Below, piece by piece: positions 49,998 to 57,193 of a stretch of 64,000 nucleotides of DNA. The DNA is from Amycolatopsis camponoti (lineage in GTDB: Bacteria > Actinomycetota > Actinomycetes > Mycobacteriales > Pseudonocardiaceae). The stretch spans positions 1,562,501 through 1,626,500 of the forward strand of contig NZ_CABVGP010000002.1 of the NCBI RefSeq assembly GCF_902497555.1, read 5' to 3'. The translations under genes and the position numbers were made by a program. The notes beneath the pieces were generated by a model. It saw only the letters and a list, made by a program, of their open reading frames with translations. It ran no database searches and was not told the DNA's origin. Position 1 is the stretch's first letter, and each line of letters opens with the position of its first letter.

Positions 49998-50426
49998 TCA
50001 GTCCTCGGGCACGTCGACCGGGGCCCAGAGACTCGGCAGGTTGACCACGACGCCTTCCTGGCTGCTGCGGGCGATGATGACCACCGCCTCTTCGTCGGTG
50101 GGGTTCTCCTCGCGGTGCGGCACGTACGGCGGCACGAAGATGTAGTCGCCGGGCCCGGTTTCGATCCGGATCTCCTCGTCGCCGTCGGCGAAGACGAACA
50201 CCGGGTGCCCGGACTTGACGTAGATCGCCGTCTCGGCCTCGCCGTGGTGGTGGTCGCCGGAGTTGGTGACCGGCGCGACGTGCGTCTCGCCCATCCACAC
50301 CTTCGACGAGCCGACGGTCTTGCCCGAGATGGCCTCCAGGCGGGTCATCCCGGTGGTCTGGTTGGTGTCGCCGGTCAGGTCCGCGCCGCGGATGTGCCGC
50401 AGCGGCTGGTGCCAGAGGTCGGTCAT
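49998..50426 (-). CDS. Cupin protein of sulfur locus
   Basis: A 142-residue cupin with the metal motif NSGDHHHGEAETAIYVKSGHPVFVFADGD at about residues 56-84 and the second motif ETGPGDYIFVPPYVPHREENPTDEEAVVIIARS. His-rich metal ligands are all present, so it is probably a metalloenzyme (dioxygenase or isomerase) or a ligand-binding protein. It sits between the RrF2 regulator and the DsbA-fold gene. Unrelated to the polyketide-cluster cupin at 818. Confidence 0.85.
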   Translation of the reverse strand: MTDLWHQPLRHIRGADLTGDTNQTTGMTRLEAISGKTVGSSKVWMGETHVAPVTNSGDHHHGEAETAIYVKSGHPVFVFADGDEEIRIETGPGDYIFVPPYVPHREENPTDEEAVVIIARSSQEGVVVNLPSLWAPVDVPED

Positions 50427-50436
50427 CGGGTCCCTT

Positions 50437-50871
50437 TCAGGTCGCGACGCGCGCCGGGGCGGCGTCGGTGAGCAGGTCGGCGATGGTCGTCGCGCGCAGG
50501 ATCGCGTCGAGCCCGGCTTCGACGTCCGACCAGAACGGGGCCATTCCGGCGGCGGTGCCGTGGTAGCTCAGCGCGGGCCGGGGCTCGCCGCGGACGGAGA
50601 GGAACTCGCCGTCGACCGCCACGACGGCGTCCCGCACGGTGACGTCGCCGGCGGCCTTGGCCAGCCAGTAGCCGCCTTCGCAGCCGCGCTGGCTGCGGAC
50701 CAGCCCGGCCTGGCGCAGGTCGCGGATGACCGCCTTGATGAACCGGGCCGGGATGTCCTGGGTGGAGGCGACGGCTTCGCAGGTGATCGGCCGCGTGGTG
50801 TCCGCGGCGAGCTCCAGCAGCACCCTGATCGCGTAGTCCGCCCTGGCCGAGATGCGCATGCCCGCCATCAT
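50437..50871 (-). CDS. RrF2-family transcriptional regulator with a single Cys
   Basis: A 144-residue RrF2 regulator: MRISARADYAIRVLLELA, ITCEAVASTQDIPARFIKAVIRDLRQAGLVRSQRGCEGGYWLAKAAGDVTVRDAVVAVDG. IscR-type Fe-S relatives have three closely spaced cysteines in the dimer region; here only the one in the wing (RGCEGGY) remains, so it is unlikely to hold a cluster the usual way. It is more like CymR, the cysteine-metabolism repressor, which would fit the sulfur locus. I placed the start at the ATG that overlaps the hydrolase stop (ATGA, 50871); internal ATG codons at 50868 and 50859 are alternatives. Confidence 0.85.
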   Translation of the reverse strand: MMAGMRISARADYAIRVLLELAADTTRPITCEAVASTQDIPARFIKAVIRDLRQAGLVRSQRGCEGGYWLAKAAGDVTVRDAVVAVDGEFLSVRGEPRPALSYHGTAAGMAPFWSDVEAGLDAILRATTIADLLTDAAPARVAT

Positions 50872-51503
50872 CCCCGGACCAGGACCGGCCCGCGCGTCCC
50901 GGCGCGCAGCGTCTCCAGGAACTGCACGATCTCGGCGGCGACGCTGCGGTGGTCGACGTCGTTGAGCACGTCGTGCCGGCCGCCTTCGACCAGCACGAAC
51001 CGACCGGCCGGGAGCGTGGCGGCGAACGCGCGGGCGGCCTCGGCGGGCGCCACGCGGTCGGCCTCGCCGTGCAGCACCAGGACGGGAACGTCCGGTGCGG
51101 CGACCCGGCCCGCCGCCGGTTCCCGCAGCTCTCCGGGGGCGAACCGGTCGTCGCCGTCGAGCAGGGCGCGGTGGACCGGGCACGCGGTCCGCGCGTCCAG
51201 CTCGTCGGCCCAGTCGCCCGGCTCGCCGAGCGGCAGCCCGCTGGCGACCACCGCGGCGACCGGCCGCCGCGTCGCCAGCTCGAGCGCTCGGACGGCACCG
51301 GTGTCGTGCCCGAGCAGCACGACGGGCGCCGGTCCGGCCGGATCCGCCTCGCCGGTGGTGACGCGGTAGCCGTCGAAGGCCAGCCGGGTGCCGAGCCGGT
51401 GGTACAGCGCCGGGTGTTCGCCGCGGCCGGGCAGCAGCACGACCGTGCCGCGGACGGTCGTGCCTCCGGGTGGGGCCCAGTGAGCGGGGGCGGCGAGGGT
51501 CAT
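50868..51503 (-). CDS. Alpha/beta hydrolase with Asp nucleophile motif
   Basis: A 211-residue alpha/beta hydrolase. GTVVLLPGRGEHPALYHRLGTRLAFDGYRVT is the oxyanion-hole region. The nucleophile elbow reads LLGHDTGAVRALEL, with aspartate where most have serine. HGEADRV and GGRHDVLNDVDH supply the acid and histidine. Asp at the elbow is seen in haloalkane dehalogenases and epoxide hydrolases, so a C-X or ether-like bond may be cleaved; a non-catalytic role is also possible. Coupled by ATGA to the monooxygenase gene upstream and to the RrF2 gene downstream. Confidence 0.82.
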   Translation of the reverse strand: MTLAAPAHWAPPGGTTVRGTVVLLPGRGEHPALYHRLGTRLAFDGYRVTTGEADPAGPAPVVLLGHDTGAVRALELATRRPVAAVVASGLPLGEPGDWADELDARTACPVHRALLDGDDRFAPGELREPAAGRVAAPDVPVLVLHGEADRVAPAEAARAFAATLPAGRFVLVEGGRHDVLNDVDHRSVAAEIVQFLETLRAGTRGPVLVRG

Positions 51504-52609
51504 ACGGCGGCCGCCGTGGCGGGCCGGCGCTCGCGGCGGGCCAGTTCCGACCGCACCAGCGGCAGCAGATGCCGGCCGTAGTCGATCGCGTCGTCGAGTG
51601 GGTCGTAGCCGCGGATCAGCAGGGTGGTGACGCCGATGTCGACGTAGTCCAGCAGGGCCCGCGCCACCGTCTCGGGCGTGCCGACGAGTGCCGTGGAGTT
51701 GCCCGCGGCGCCGGTCGCGGTGGCCAGCGGTGTCCACAGTGCACGGTCGTGGCGGTCGGCCTTCGCGGCCGCGGCCAGCAAGCGGACGCTGCCGACGTTG
51801 GCCGGCGGCCCGCCGTCACGCCACTCGCGGGCCGCCTTCGCCGCGCCGCTCGCCGTGATCTTGTCGAGGATCCGTTGCGCGCGTTCCCATGCCAGCTCTT
51901 CGGTCGGGGCGAGGATGGGCCGGAAGGACACGCTGATCCCGGGCGGGGTGAGCCGTCCGGCCGCCTTCGCCGCCGCCCGGACGGACGCGATCTGCTCCGC
52001 CGTTTCCTTCAGCGGTTCGCCCCACAGCGCGAAGACGTCGGCGTGCTTGCCGCCGACGCGGTACGCCGCCTCGGAGGAACCGCCGAAGTACAGCGGGATC
52101 CGCGGGTTCTGCAGCGGCCGCACCTGCGGCGTGTAGTCGTCGAGCCGGTAGTGCTTGCCGTGGTGGGAGAACGCGGACCCGGACGTCCAGGCGCGCTTGA
52201 GGATCTCCAGGTATTCGTCGGTGCGCTCGTAGCGCTCGTCCTTGGGCAGGTAGTCGCCGTCGCGGGCCTGCTCGACGTCGCTGCCGCCGGTGATGGTGTG
52301 CACCGCGACCCGGCCGCCGCTGAAGTGGTCGAGGGTCGCGAACGCACGTGCCGCCAGCGTCGGCGCGACGAACCCGGGCCGGTGGGCGACCAGGACGCCG
52401 AGGCGCTCGGTGTGGGCGGCCGCGTACGCCGCGACCTGCTGACCCTCCGGCCAGCCCGCGCCGTAGCCGATGAGCACGCGGTCGAACCCGCCGTCCTCGT
52501 GCGCACGGGCGAACCGGCGGACGTAGGCCGGGTCGATGACCGGCCCTCTGGCGGCCCGGGTCTCGCTCGCGTCCTGGGTGCCGATCATGCCGACGAACTC
52601 GACGGGCAT
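51500..52609 (-). CDS. Luciferase-like FMN monooxygenase (SsuD-like, second)
   Basis: A 369-residue SsuD-type monooxygenase, paralogous to the one at 42847. Shared blocks are GFDRVLIGYGAGWPEGQQVAAYAAAHTERLGVLVAHRPGFVAPT, FATLDHFSGGRVAVHTITGGSDVEQARDGDYLPKDERYERTDEYLEILKRAW, IPLYFGGSSEAAYRVGGKHADVFALWGEPL and ATATGAAGNSTALVGTPE. AAGGAAAGCAG precedes its ATG. It is the first gene of a leftward operon that may continue through hydrolase, RrF2, cupin and DsbA-fold genes. Having two such enzymes suggests two sulfur substrates or sequential oxidations. Confidence 0.9.
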   Translation of the reverse strand: MPVEFVGMIGTQDASETRAARGPVIDPAYVRRFARAHEDGGFDRVLIGYGAGWPEGQQVAAYAAAHTERLGVLVAHRPGFVAPTLAARAFATLDHFSGGRVAVHTITGGSDVEQARDGDYLPKDERYERTDEYLEILKRAWTSGSAFSHHGKHYRLDDYTPQVRPLQNPRIPLYFGGSSEAAYRVGGKHADVFALWGEPLKETAEQIASVRAAAKAAGRLTPPGISVSFRPILAPTEELAWERAQRILDKITASGAAKAAREWRDGGPPANVGSVRLLAAAAKADRHDRALWTPLATATGAAGNSTALVGTPETVARALLDYVDIGVTTLLIRGYDPLDDAIDYGRHLLPLVRSELARRERRPATAAAV

Positions 52610-52675
52610 CTGCTTTCCTTTCGCCGCGCGGCAAATGCCCCAGTAGCGAACGGCACGGGCGCCCGCGCTGTCAAT

Positions 52676-52695
52676 TGGACATCTCCGGGTGTCCA
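52676..52695. promoter_or_regulatory. Inverted repeat in divergent sulfur promoter
   Basis: TGGACA (52676-52681) and TGTCCA (52690-52695) form a perfect inverted repeat with an 8-bp spacer, followed by a further TGGAC half-site near 52700. It lies in the 163-bp region between the divergent monooxygenase and acyl-CoA-dehydrogenase-like genes and is a good candidate operator for the nearby RrF2 regulator or another sulfur regulator. Confidence 0.6.
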
Positions 52696-52772
52696 TTTGG
52701 TGGACGGCGCTGGCCCGCGCCCGTCCGATCGGCTTATCGTCGGCCCGCTCGCCGACCCTTCCGGAGGACTTC

Positions 52773-53915
52773 GTGACCACGACCGTCGCCACCGTCCCGC
52801 AGCCGGACCTGTCCGCGTTGCCGTCGATCGTCACCCGGCTGGCCGCGCGAGCGGGTGAGCACGACCGGGACGGGACGTTCCCGCACGAGGGCGTCGAACT
52901 GGTGCACGCGGCCGGATTGCTGACGACCACGGTCCATCCCCGCTACGGCGGTCCGGGCGCCGGAGTGCTCGACACCGCGCGGTTGCTTTCCGAGCTGGGC
53001 CGCGGAGATCCGTCGGTCGCGCTGGTGACCGCGATGACGTTGTTCGTCCACGCCGCGCAAGGCGCCGATCCGGCCTGGCCGGACGAGGTGTACCGAGCGG
53101 CGCTCGCGGAGTCCGCGCAGCGGCCGGTGCTGATCAACGCGCTGCGCGTGGAACCGGAGCTCGGCTCGCCGACCCGCGGCGGCTTGCCCGCGACGATCGC
53201 GCGCCGGACCGCGGACGGCTGGCGCCTGTCCGGCCGCAAGATCTACTCGACCGGCTCGGTCGGCCTGCGCTGGATGGTGGTCTGGGCCAGAACCGACGAA
53301 CCCGCCCCGCGCGTCGGCGGATTCCTGGTCCGGGCCGACGCGCCGGGGATCGAGGTCGAGCCGACCTGGGACCACCTCGGCCTGCGCGCCAGCGCGAGTC
53401 ACGACGTCGTATTCGCCGACGTCCCGGTGCCCGCGGAAGCGGTCACCGGACTGTCCACACCGGACACTCAGCGGCCGCCGGTGCTCACCTTCCCGCTGGC
53501 GCTGCCCGCGCTCTACCTCGGGGTGGCGCGCAACGCGCTGGACTGGCTCACGGGGTTCCTCCGGGACCGCGTCCCGAGCGGCCTCGGCAAGCCGCTGGCC
53601 ACCTTGCCGAGGTTCCAGACCGGCGTCGGCGAGATCGCCGCCCGGATCACCGGCGCGCAGGAGGTCCTTTTCGGACTCGCTCGCCGGGTGGACGAGGGCG
53701 ACCCGGGGGCCGCGGCCCACGCCGGCGTCGCCAAGGTGCTCGCGACGAGGTTGCTCATCGAGGCGGTCGAGCAGGCCGTCGCCCTCGCGGGCAATCCCGG
53801 TCTGACTCGGGCCAACCCCTTGCAGCGGCACTATCGCGACGTGCTGTGCAGCCGCGTCCACACCCCGCAGGACGACGCTGTGCTGACCGGCCTGGGCCGC
53901 TCGCTCCTCGGCTGA
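52773..53915 (+). CDS. Acyl-CoA-dehydrogenase-fold flavin monooxygenase (SfnB/DszC-like)
   Basis: A 380-residue protein of the acyl-CoA dehydrogenase fold: GVELVHAAGLLTTTVHPRYGGPGAGVLDTARLLSELGRGDPSVALVTAMTLFVHAA at the N-terminus, WRLSGRKIYSTGSVGLRWMVVWART in the beta domain, then DHLGLRASASHDVVFADVPVPA, and NPLQRHYRDVLCSRVHTPQDDAVLTGLGRSLLG at the end. In this subgroup (SfnB, DszC and relatives) the enzyme uses FMNH2 and oxygen to oxidise sulfur compounds instead of dehydrogenating acyl-CoA. GGAGGA precedes the GTG. It is divergent from the monooxygenase operon, consistent with a common sulfur regulon. Confidence 0.87.
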   Translation: MTTTVATVPQPDLSALPSIVTRLAARAGEHDRDGTFPHEGVELVHAAGLLTTTVHPRYGGPGAGVLDTARLLSELGRGDPSVALVTAMTLFVHAAQGADPAWPDEVYRAALAESAQRPVLINALRVEPELGSPTRGGLPATIARRTADGWRLSGRKIYSTGSVGLRWMVVWARTDEPAPRVGGFLVRADAPGIEVEPTWDHLGLRASASHDVVFADVPVPAEAVTGLSTPDTQRPPVLTFPLALPALYLGVARNALDWLTGFLRDRVPSGLGKPLATLPRFQTGVGEIAARITGAQEVLFGLARRVDEGDPGAAAHAGVAKVLATRLLIEAVEQAVALAGNPGLTRANPLQRHYRDVLCSRVHTPQDDAVLTGLGRSLLG

Positions 53916-53951
53916 GTCCTCCGGCCGGCGTCCGAGCGGGCCGGATGCGGG

Positions 53952-54449
53952 TCAGTCCTGGAGCCGGCAGTCGTCGTGCTCTTCGCGGTGGGCGGTCTGG
54001 GCGACCCGTTCCAGCAGGGTTCGCAGCTGTTGTGCTTCGGCGGGATCCAGATCGGCCAGCAGCCGGGCCTCGGCCTTGCCCAGGCGTTCGCGGGCTTCTT
54101 CCAGCGCCCGCGTGCCCTTTTCCGTGATGAGCACCCGGCGCGCCCGGCGGTCGACGGGGTCCGGTTGCCGGGTGAGCAAGCCCTCGGCTTCGAGGTCGTC
54201 GAGCAGGTAGGTCATCACGGTCTTGTTGAGCGTGAGCTGCTGGGCGAGGGCGAGCTGCGAGCGGGGTGGCCCCGACGCGACGGCCATGAGCACCAGGTAA
54301 CCCCGGGGGCCGCCGGGCAGGGCGGCGACGGAATCGGTGGCCGTCCGGCGAAACGCGCCGGACACCACGCGCAGCGCCCACCCGAGGTCTCTGTCCAGGC
54401 CGAAGGGTTCGTCGGCCGGTGGCTTGCGCTCGGGGGCTCGGGGCGTCAC
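53952..54449 (-). CDS. MarR-family transcriptional regulator
   Basis: A 165-residue MarR protein: FGLDRDLGWALRVVSGAFRRTATDSVAALPGGPRGYLVLMAVASGPPRSQLALAQQLTLNKTVMTYLLDDLEAEGLLTRQPDPVDRRARRVLIT. GTG at 54449 (VTPRAPERKPP) is chosen; a longer frame from a TTG at 54485 would run into the operator region. It is divergent from the DoxX gene across 83 bp containing two direct repeats. Confidence 0.88.
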   Translation of the reverse strand: MTPRAPERKPPADEPFGLDRDLGWALRVVSGAFRRTATDSVAALPGGPRGYLVLMAVASGPPRSQLALAQQLTLNKTVMTYLLDDLEAEGLLTRQPDPVDRRARRVLITEKGTRALEEARERLGKAEARLLADLDPAEAQQLRTLLERVAQTAHREEHDDCRLQD

Positions 54450-54496
54450 CCGGTGATCGTAGGTGGCGGCCGAGATGGCTTGCAAGGTAGATGAGT

Positions 54497-54524
54497 TGTC
54501 GAGTGGATAGTCTGTCGAGTAGAT
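54497..54524. repeat. Direct repeats in MarR-DoxX intergenic region
   Basis: TGTCGAGTGGAT (54497-54508) and TGTCGAGTAGAT (54513-54524) are 12-bp near-identical direct repeats, spaced 16 bp start to start, next to the DoxX start codon at 54533. Probably binding sites for the divergent MarR. Confidence 0.6.
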
Positions 54525-54532
54525 TATCTGCC

Positions 54533-54904
54533 ATGAACATCGTCCTGTGGGTCATCGCCGGCCTGGTCGCCGCCGGCTTCCTGTTTTCCGGCGGGTTCAA
54601 GCTCGCCCTGTCGCACGAGAAGTACGTCGCGGAGCAGCCTTGGGCCGCGGACGCGCCTCGCTGGGCTCCCCGCGCGATCGGCGTGCTGGAGGTGCTCGGC
54701 GCGCTCGGCCTGCTCCTGCCCGCGGTGACCGGGGTTGCGCCGGTCCTGGTCCCGTTCGCCGCGGCCGGCCTGGCCCTGGTGATGGCCGGCGCCGTGGTGC
54801 TGCACCTGCGGCGTGGTGAGTTCCCGGCGCTGGCGCCGAGCGGGGTGCTGCTGGTCTTGGCGGCGGTGGTGGCGTGGGGCCGGTTCGGGCCGTACGCGTT
54901 CTGA
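54533..54904 (+). CDS. DoxX-like membrane protein
   Basis: A 123-residue membrane protein with four hydrophobic segments: IVLWVIAGLVAAGFLFSGGFKLAL, RAIGVLEVLGALGLLLPAV, VLVPFAAAGLALVMAGAVVLHL and VLLVLAAVVAWGRF. The GFKL and GVLEVLGALGLLLP blocks are typical of small DoxX/DUF4260-like proteins. Divergent MarR control suggests a stress or quinone-related role; actual function unknown. Confidence 0.85.
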   Translation: MNIVLWVIAGLVAAGFLFSGGFKLALSHEKYVAEQPWAADAPRWAPRAIGVLEVLGALGLLLPAVTGVAPVLVPFAAAGLALVMAGAVVLHLRRGEFPALAPSGVLLVLAAVVAWGRFGPYAF

Positions 54905-54935
54905 TCCGGGTCTCTTGCGAACGAAAGGAAATCCC

Positions 54936-55421
54936 GTGCCCGTAGCCCTCGTGACCGGTGCCAACCGCGGACTCGGCTTCGAAACGGCCAGGCAGCTCGC
55001 CGAAGCCGGGTTCGACCTCTATCTCGCTGCTCGTGACGTCTTTTCTCCCGGTCACCCCTTGGACCCCGATCCGGCGCGACTGCACTACCGCGCGCTGCGC
55101 GCCGGCCACCCCGACCCCGACCTGACCGCGCGGCTGCTGCGCTACATCCCCGAGCGGGCGGCGCACCGTGCTCGTTTCGAGCCGGTTTTCACCGACAGCC
55201 CGGTTCCGCTGTCGTTCCTGTGGGGTATGCGCGATCCCGTGTCCGGGGCCCGGGTCGCCCGGGAACTGCGCAGCCGCAAGCCGGACGCCGACTTCGTCGA
55301 GTACCCCGACCTCGGGCACTGCCCCCACATCGAGGCGCCCGAGCGGGTGGCCGCGGACATCCTCGCCCGGACGACGCGGCCGCCTCCGGCAGGTGCAGAA
55401 AATCTATGCCGACCGGAGTAG
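54936..55421 (+). pseudogene. Chimeric SDR N-terminus joined to alpha/beta-hydrolase C-terminus
   Basis: A 161-codon frame starting VALVTGANRGLGFETARQLAEAGFDLYLAARDV, a perfect SDR cofactor-binding segment. At about residue 37 it changes abruptly to FSPGHPLDPDPARLHYRALRAGHPDPDLTARLLRYIPERAAHRARFEPVFTDSPVPLSFLWGMRDPVSGARVARELRSRKPDADFVEYPDLGHCPHIEAPERVAADIL. This is the lid and C-terminal half (Asp and His of the triad) of an alpha/beta hydrolase such as a dehalogenase-like protein. The nucleophile elbow and the SDR active site are both missing. AAAGGAA precedes the GTG. Most likely an in-frame deletion between two neighbouring genes, so no activity is expected. Confidence 0.75.
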
Positions 55422-55439
55422 ACATTCGCCGTTGGGTGT

Positions 55440-55939
55440 GTGTAGTGTTCTGTTCATACGGAGAGAGACAACGTCTGGCAGGCGCGGGAGAGGACGTAAC
55501 TACCCGCGAGGTGAGACAAGACGGTCAGGCAGCGCGGAGCCGATCAAGGAACATGGTTTCGGCTGGTGGCCGGGAGTTGCAGTAACGGTTTTGCAGGACC
55601 GGTCAGGTGGCCGGAGCCGATCGGTGAAGGGGCTCCGGGCAGTGACCAGCGGCGTCAGCGTGCTGGGACCGATCAGTGAAAGGGTCCCCGCAGTGGCGTT
55701 CGCGGCAAGTGAAGTAGCAGTGCTCAGCAAGAGAAAAACCCAGGAAAGAAGGGAACGGAACCATCATTGGATCGCCCGCGGCGGCAGCACATCGCCGCGC
55801 GGGTGCCGCAGTCCCATCGAGTTCGGAGGTGGTGCTCGGTCACGAGTAAGCGATCCCCGCACGATCCGGCTTCGCGCCGGACGCGGGTGCAGGAAGCCGG
55901 CGGTCGCGCCGGTTGACAATGGTGAAACCCAACCCTTGA
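55440..55939 (+). ncRNA. Candidate large structured RNA or leader upstream of MerR-like gene
   Basis: A 570-bp stretch without a credible gene, rich in perfect hairpins and A-rich single-stranded segments. Two adjacent hairpins carry nearly the same 12-base loop: CCGGAGCC-loop-GGCTCCGG (55611-55638, loop GATCGGTGAAGG) and GGGACC-loop-GGTCCC (55665-55688, loop GATCAGTGAAAG). The stems differ in sequence but keep pairing. A third, looser relative is AGCCGA...TCGGCT (55538-55564), with GATCAAGGAA inside. Further hairpins are CCCGCGGCGG with its partner near 55767-55802, TCCGGC-GCCGGA (55865-55881, nested in a CCCCGC/GCGGG helix) and CCGGCG-CGCCGG (55898-55912). An intrinsic terminator follows at once. 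I do not recognise it as tmRNA, RNase P, SRP RNA or a known riboswitch. 5' end uncertain. Confidence 0.6.
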
Positions 55940-55977
55940 GGACCCCGGGTGCCGTCTTGGCACCCGGGGTCCTTTGT
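55940..55977 (+). terminator. Intrinsic terminator closing the structured-RNA region
   Basis: A perfect 14-bp stem (GGACCCCGGGTGCC with GGCACCCGGGGTCC, five-base loop GTCTT) is followed by TTTGT. It is the best intrinsic terminator in the window and lies 14 bp before the MerR-like start codon, too close to leave room for a separate promoter. Confidence 0.85.
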
Positions 55978-55991
55978 GGCGCGGAGGTGGA

Positions 55992-56369
55992 ATGATTCCT
56001 GACCAAGAAGGACCCGGCACGCCCAGCGGAGCCGACAAGTTCGATGATGAGCATTACCCCGCCTACACGATGGGCCGGGCCGCCGACATGCTCGGCGCCA
56101 CGCAAGGCTTTCTGCGCAGTCTCGACGAAGCGGGCCTGATCACGCCGCAGCGTTCCGCCGGCGGGCATCGCCGCTACTCCCGGCACCAGCTGCGCCTGGC
56201 CGCCCGGGTGCGGGAGATGGTCGACCAGGGCACCGCCATCGAGGCCGCGTGCCGCATCGTCACCCTCGAAGACCAGCTGCACGAAGCCCAGCAGCAGAAC
56301 CGGTCGCGGCGAGATGCCGAAGGCAGCGCAGTCGAAGGCAGTGTCGTCGAAGGCAGCGTCGCCGAATGA
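55992..56369 (+). CDS. MerR-like regulator (HspR/BldC-like single domain)
   Basis: A 125-residue protein with one MerR-type helix-turn-helix: YPAYTMGRAADMLGATQGFLRSLDEAGLITPQRSAGGHRRYSRHQLRLAARVREMVDQGTAIEAACRIVTLEDQLHEA. The core resembles HspR-like regulators of heat-shock genes. The tail is a low-complexity repeat (GSAVEGSVVEGSVAE). GGAGGTGG precedes the ATG. It must be transcribed through the terminator at 55940-55977 unless a promoter overlaps the hairpin, so attenuation is possible. An Hsp20 gene 1.3 kb away is a plausible target. Confidence 0.85.
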   Translation: MIPDQEGPGTPSGADKFDDEHYPAYTMGRAADMLGATQGFLRSLDEAGLITPQRSAGGHRRYSRHQLRLAARVREMVDQGTAIEAACRIVTLEDQLHEAQQQNRSRRDAEGSAVEGSVVEGSVAE

Positions 56370-56405
56370 AGTGATGCGCCGCCCGGGCGGAACGCGCCGT
56401 CGACG

Positions 56406-56690
56406 TCAGCCGGCCATGACGGGATCGGCGCCGGCCGGCCGGCGGGCGGCGATGACCGCTTCGAGCACAGCGGTCGCGTCGAGACCGGGCTCCCACAGGA
56501 CGGTGCCGACGACGTGGGCGAGTTTGCGTCGTCGGTGCTGATCGGTGTCGGTGAGCGCGACGTCCGTGGGGCGGCCGTTCTTGACCGCGTGGACCGCGCG
56601 GGTCACCAGGACCGCTTCCTGCCGGGTGGTGCCGAGTTCGGCGGCCGCCGCGAAGATCCTTTCGGCCGCGGCGCGTGCGGGGTCGTTCAT
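56406..56690 (-). CDS. Small hypothetical protein
   Basis: A 94-residue protein: MNDPARAAAERIFAAAAELGTTRQEAVLVTRAVHAVKNGRPTDVAL, then RRRKLAHVVGTVLWEPGLDATAVLEAVIAARR. Predicted mostly helical, no signal or membrane segment. I do not recognise the family. It is last in a leftward series with the DivIVA-like and DUF6292-like genes, 26 bp downstream of the former, so it is probably co-transcribed. Confidence 0.6.
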   Translation of the reverse strand: MNDPARAAAERIFAAAAELGTTRQEAVLVTRAVHAVKNGRPTDVALTDTDQHRRRKLAHVVGTVLWEPGLDATAVLEAVIAARRPAGADPVMAG

Positions 56691-56716
56691 CGTCGTCTTC
56701 CCGGGACGTTCCGGAG

Positions 56717-57193
56717 CTACGCGGCGGTGAGCCCGGCTCGGTGCAGGGCCGGCCGCCGCGGTTCTTCGGCCAGGACGTCCTCGGCGCGGGCCAGGACGTC
56801 GTCGATCGCGCGCAGGCGAGCCGCCGTGCGCCGTTCGGCCTCGGCGGCCCGGTCCCGCACGGCCGCGGCGCGCCGGCGTGCCGTCGAGACGATGGCGTCG
56901 GCTTCGGCGCGGGCGAGTTCGAGCATGAGCCGGACGCGCTCGCCGAGCGCGTCCGGGTCGGCGGGGGTGCGGACGAGGCGATTCAGCCGGGCGCGCAGGT
57001 CGTCGGCCTCCGAGCGCGCGGATTCGAGGTGCCGCAAGAGAGTTTCGGCCTCGGCGATGGCGGCGTCGCGGTCGAGGGTCAGCAGCCGGATCTCTTCGTT
57101 CAGCTCGGCCAGGTGCTCGTCGACCTGGTCACGGTCGTAGCCGCGCACGGCGAGGGCGAAGGACACCGGCAGGGGCAGGGCATCGGAGGTCAC
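56717..57193 (-). CDS. DivIVA/coiled-coil domain protein
   Basis: A 158-residue coiled-coil protein. The start (LPVSFALAVRGYDRDQVDEHLAELNEEIRLL) matches the DivIVA N-terminal domain pattern (RGYDxxQVDxxL). It then has a long heptad-rich helix (EAETLLRHLESARSEADDLRARLNRL and LMLELARAEADAIVSTARRRAAAVRDRAAEAERR). Such proteins attach to curved membrane or act as ATP-synthase-b-like stalks in actinomycetes. GTG start overlaps the upstream stop (GTGA). Confidence 0.78.
   Translation of the reverse strand: MTSDALPLPVSFALAVRGYDRDQVDEHLAELNEEIRLLTLDRDAAIAEAETLLRHLESARSEADDLRARLNRLVRTPADPDALGERVRLMLELARAEADAIVSTARRRAAAVRDRAAEAERRTAARLRAIDDVLARAEDVLAEEPRRPALHRAGLTAA

Noticed and set aside
55168..55995. 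Plus-strand frame of about 275 codons running from the chimeric gene through the structured region
   Set aside because: Its beginning overlaps the hydrolase part in another frame, the rest has no recognisable motif, and the region is better explained by hairpins and a terminator.
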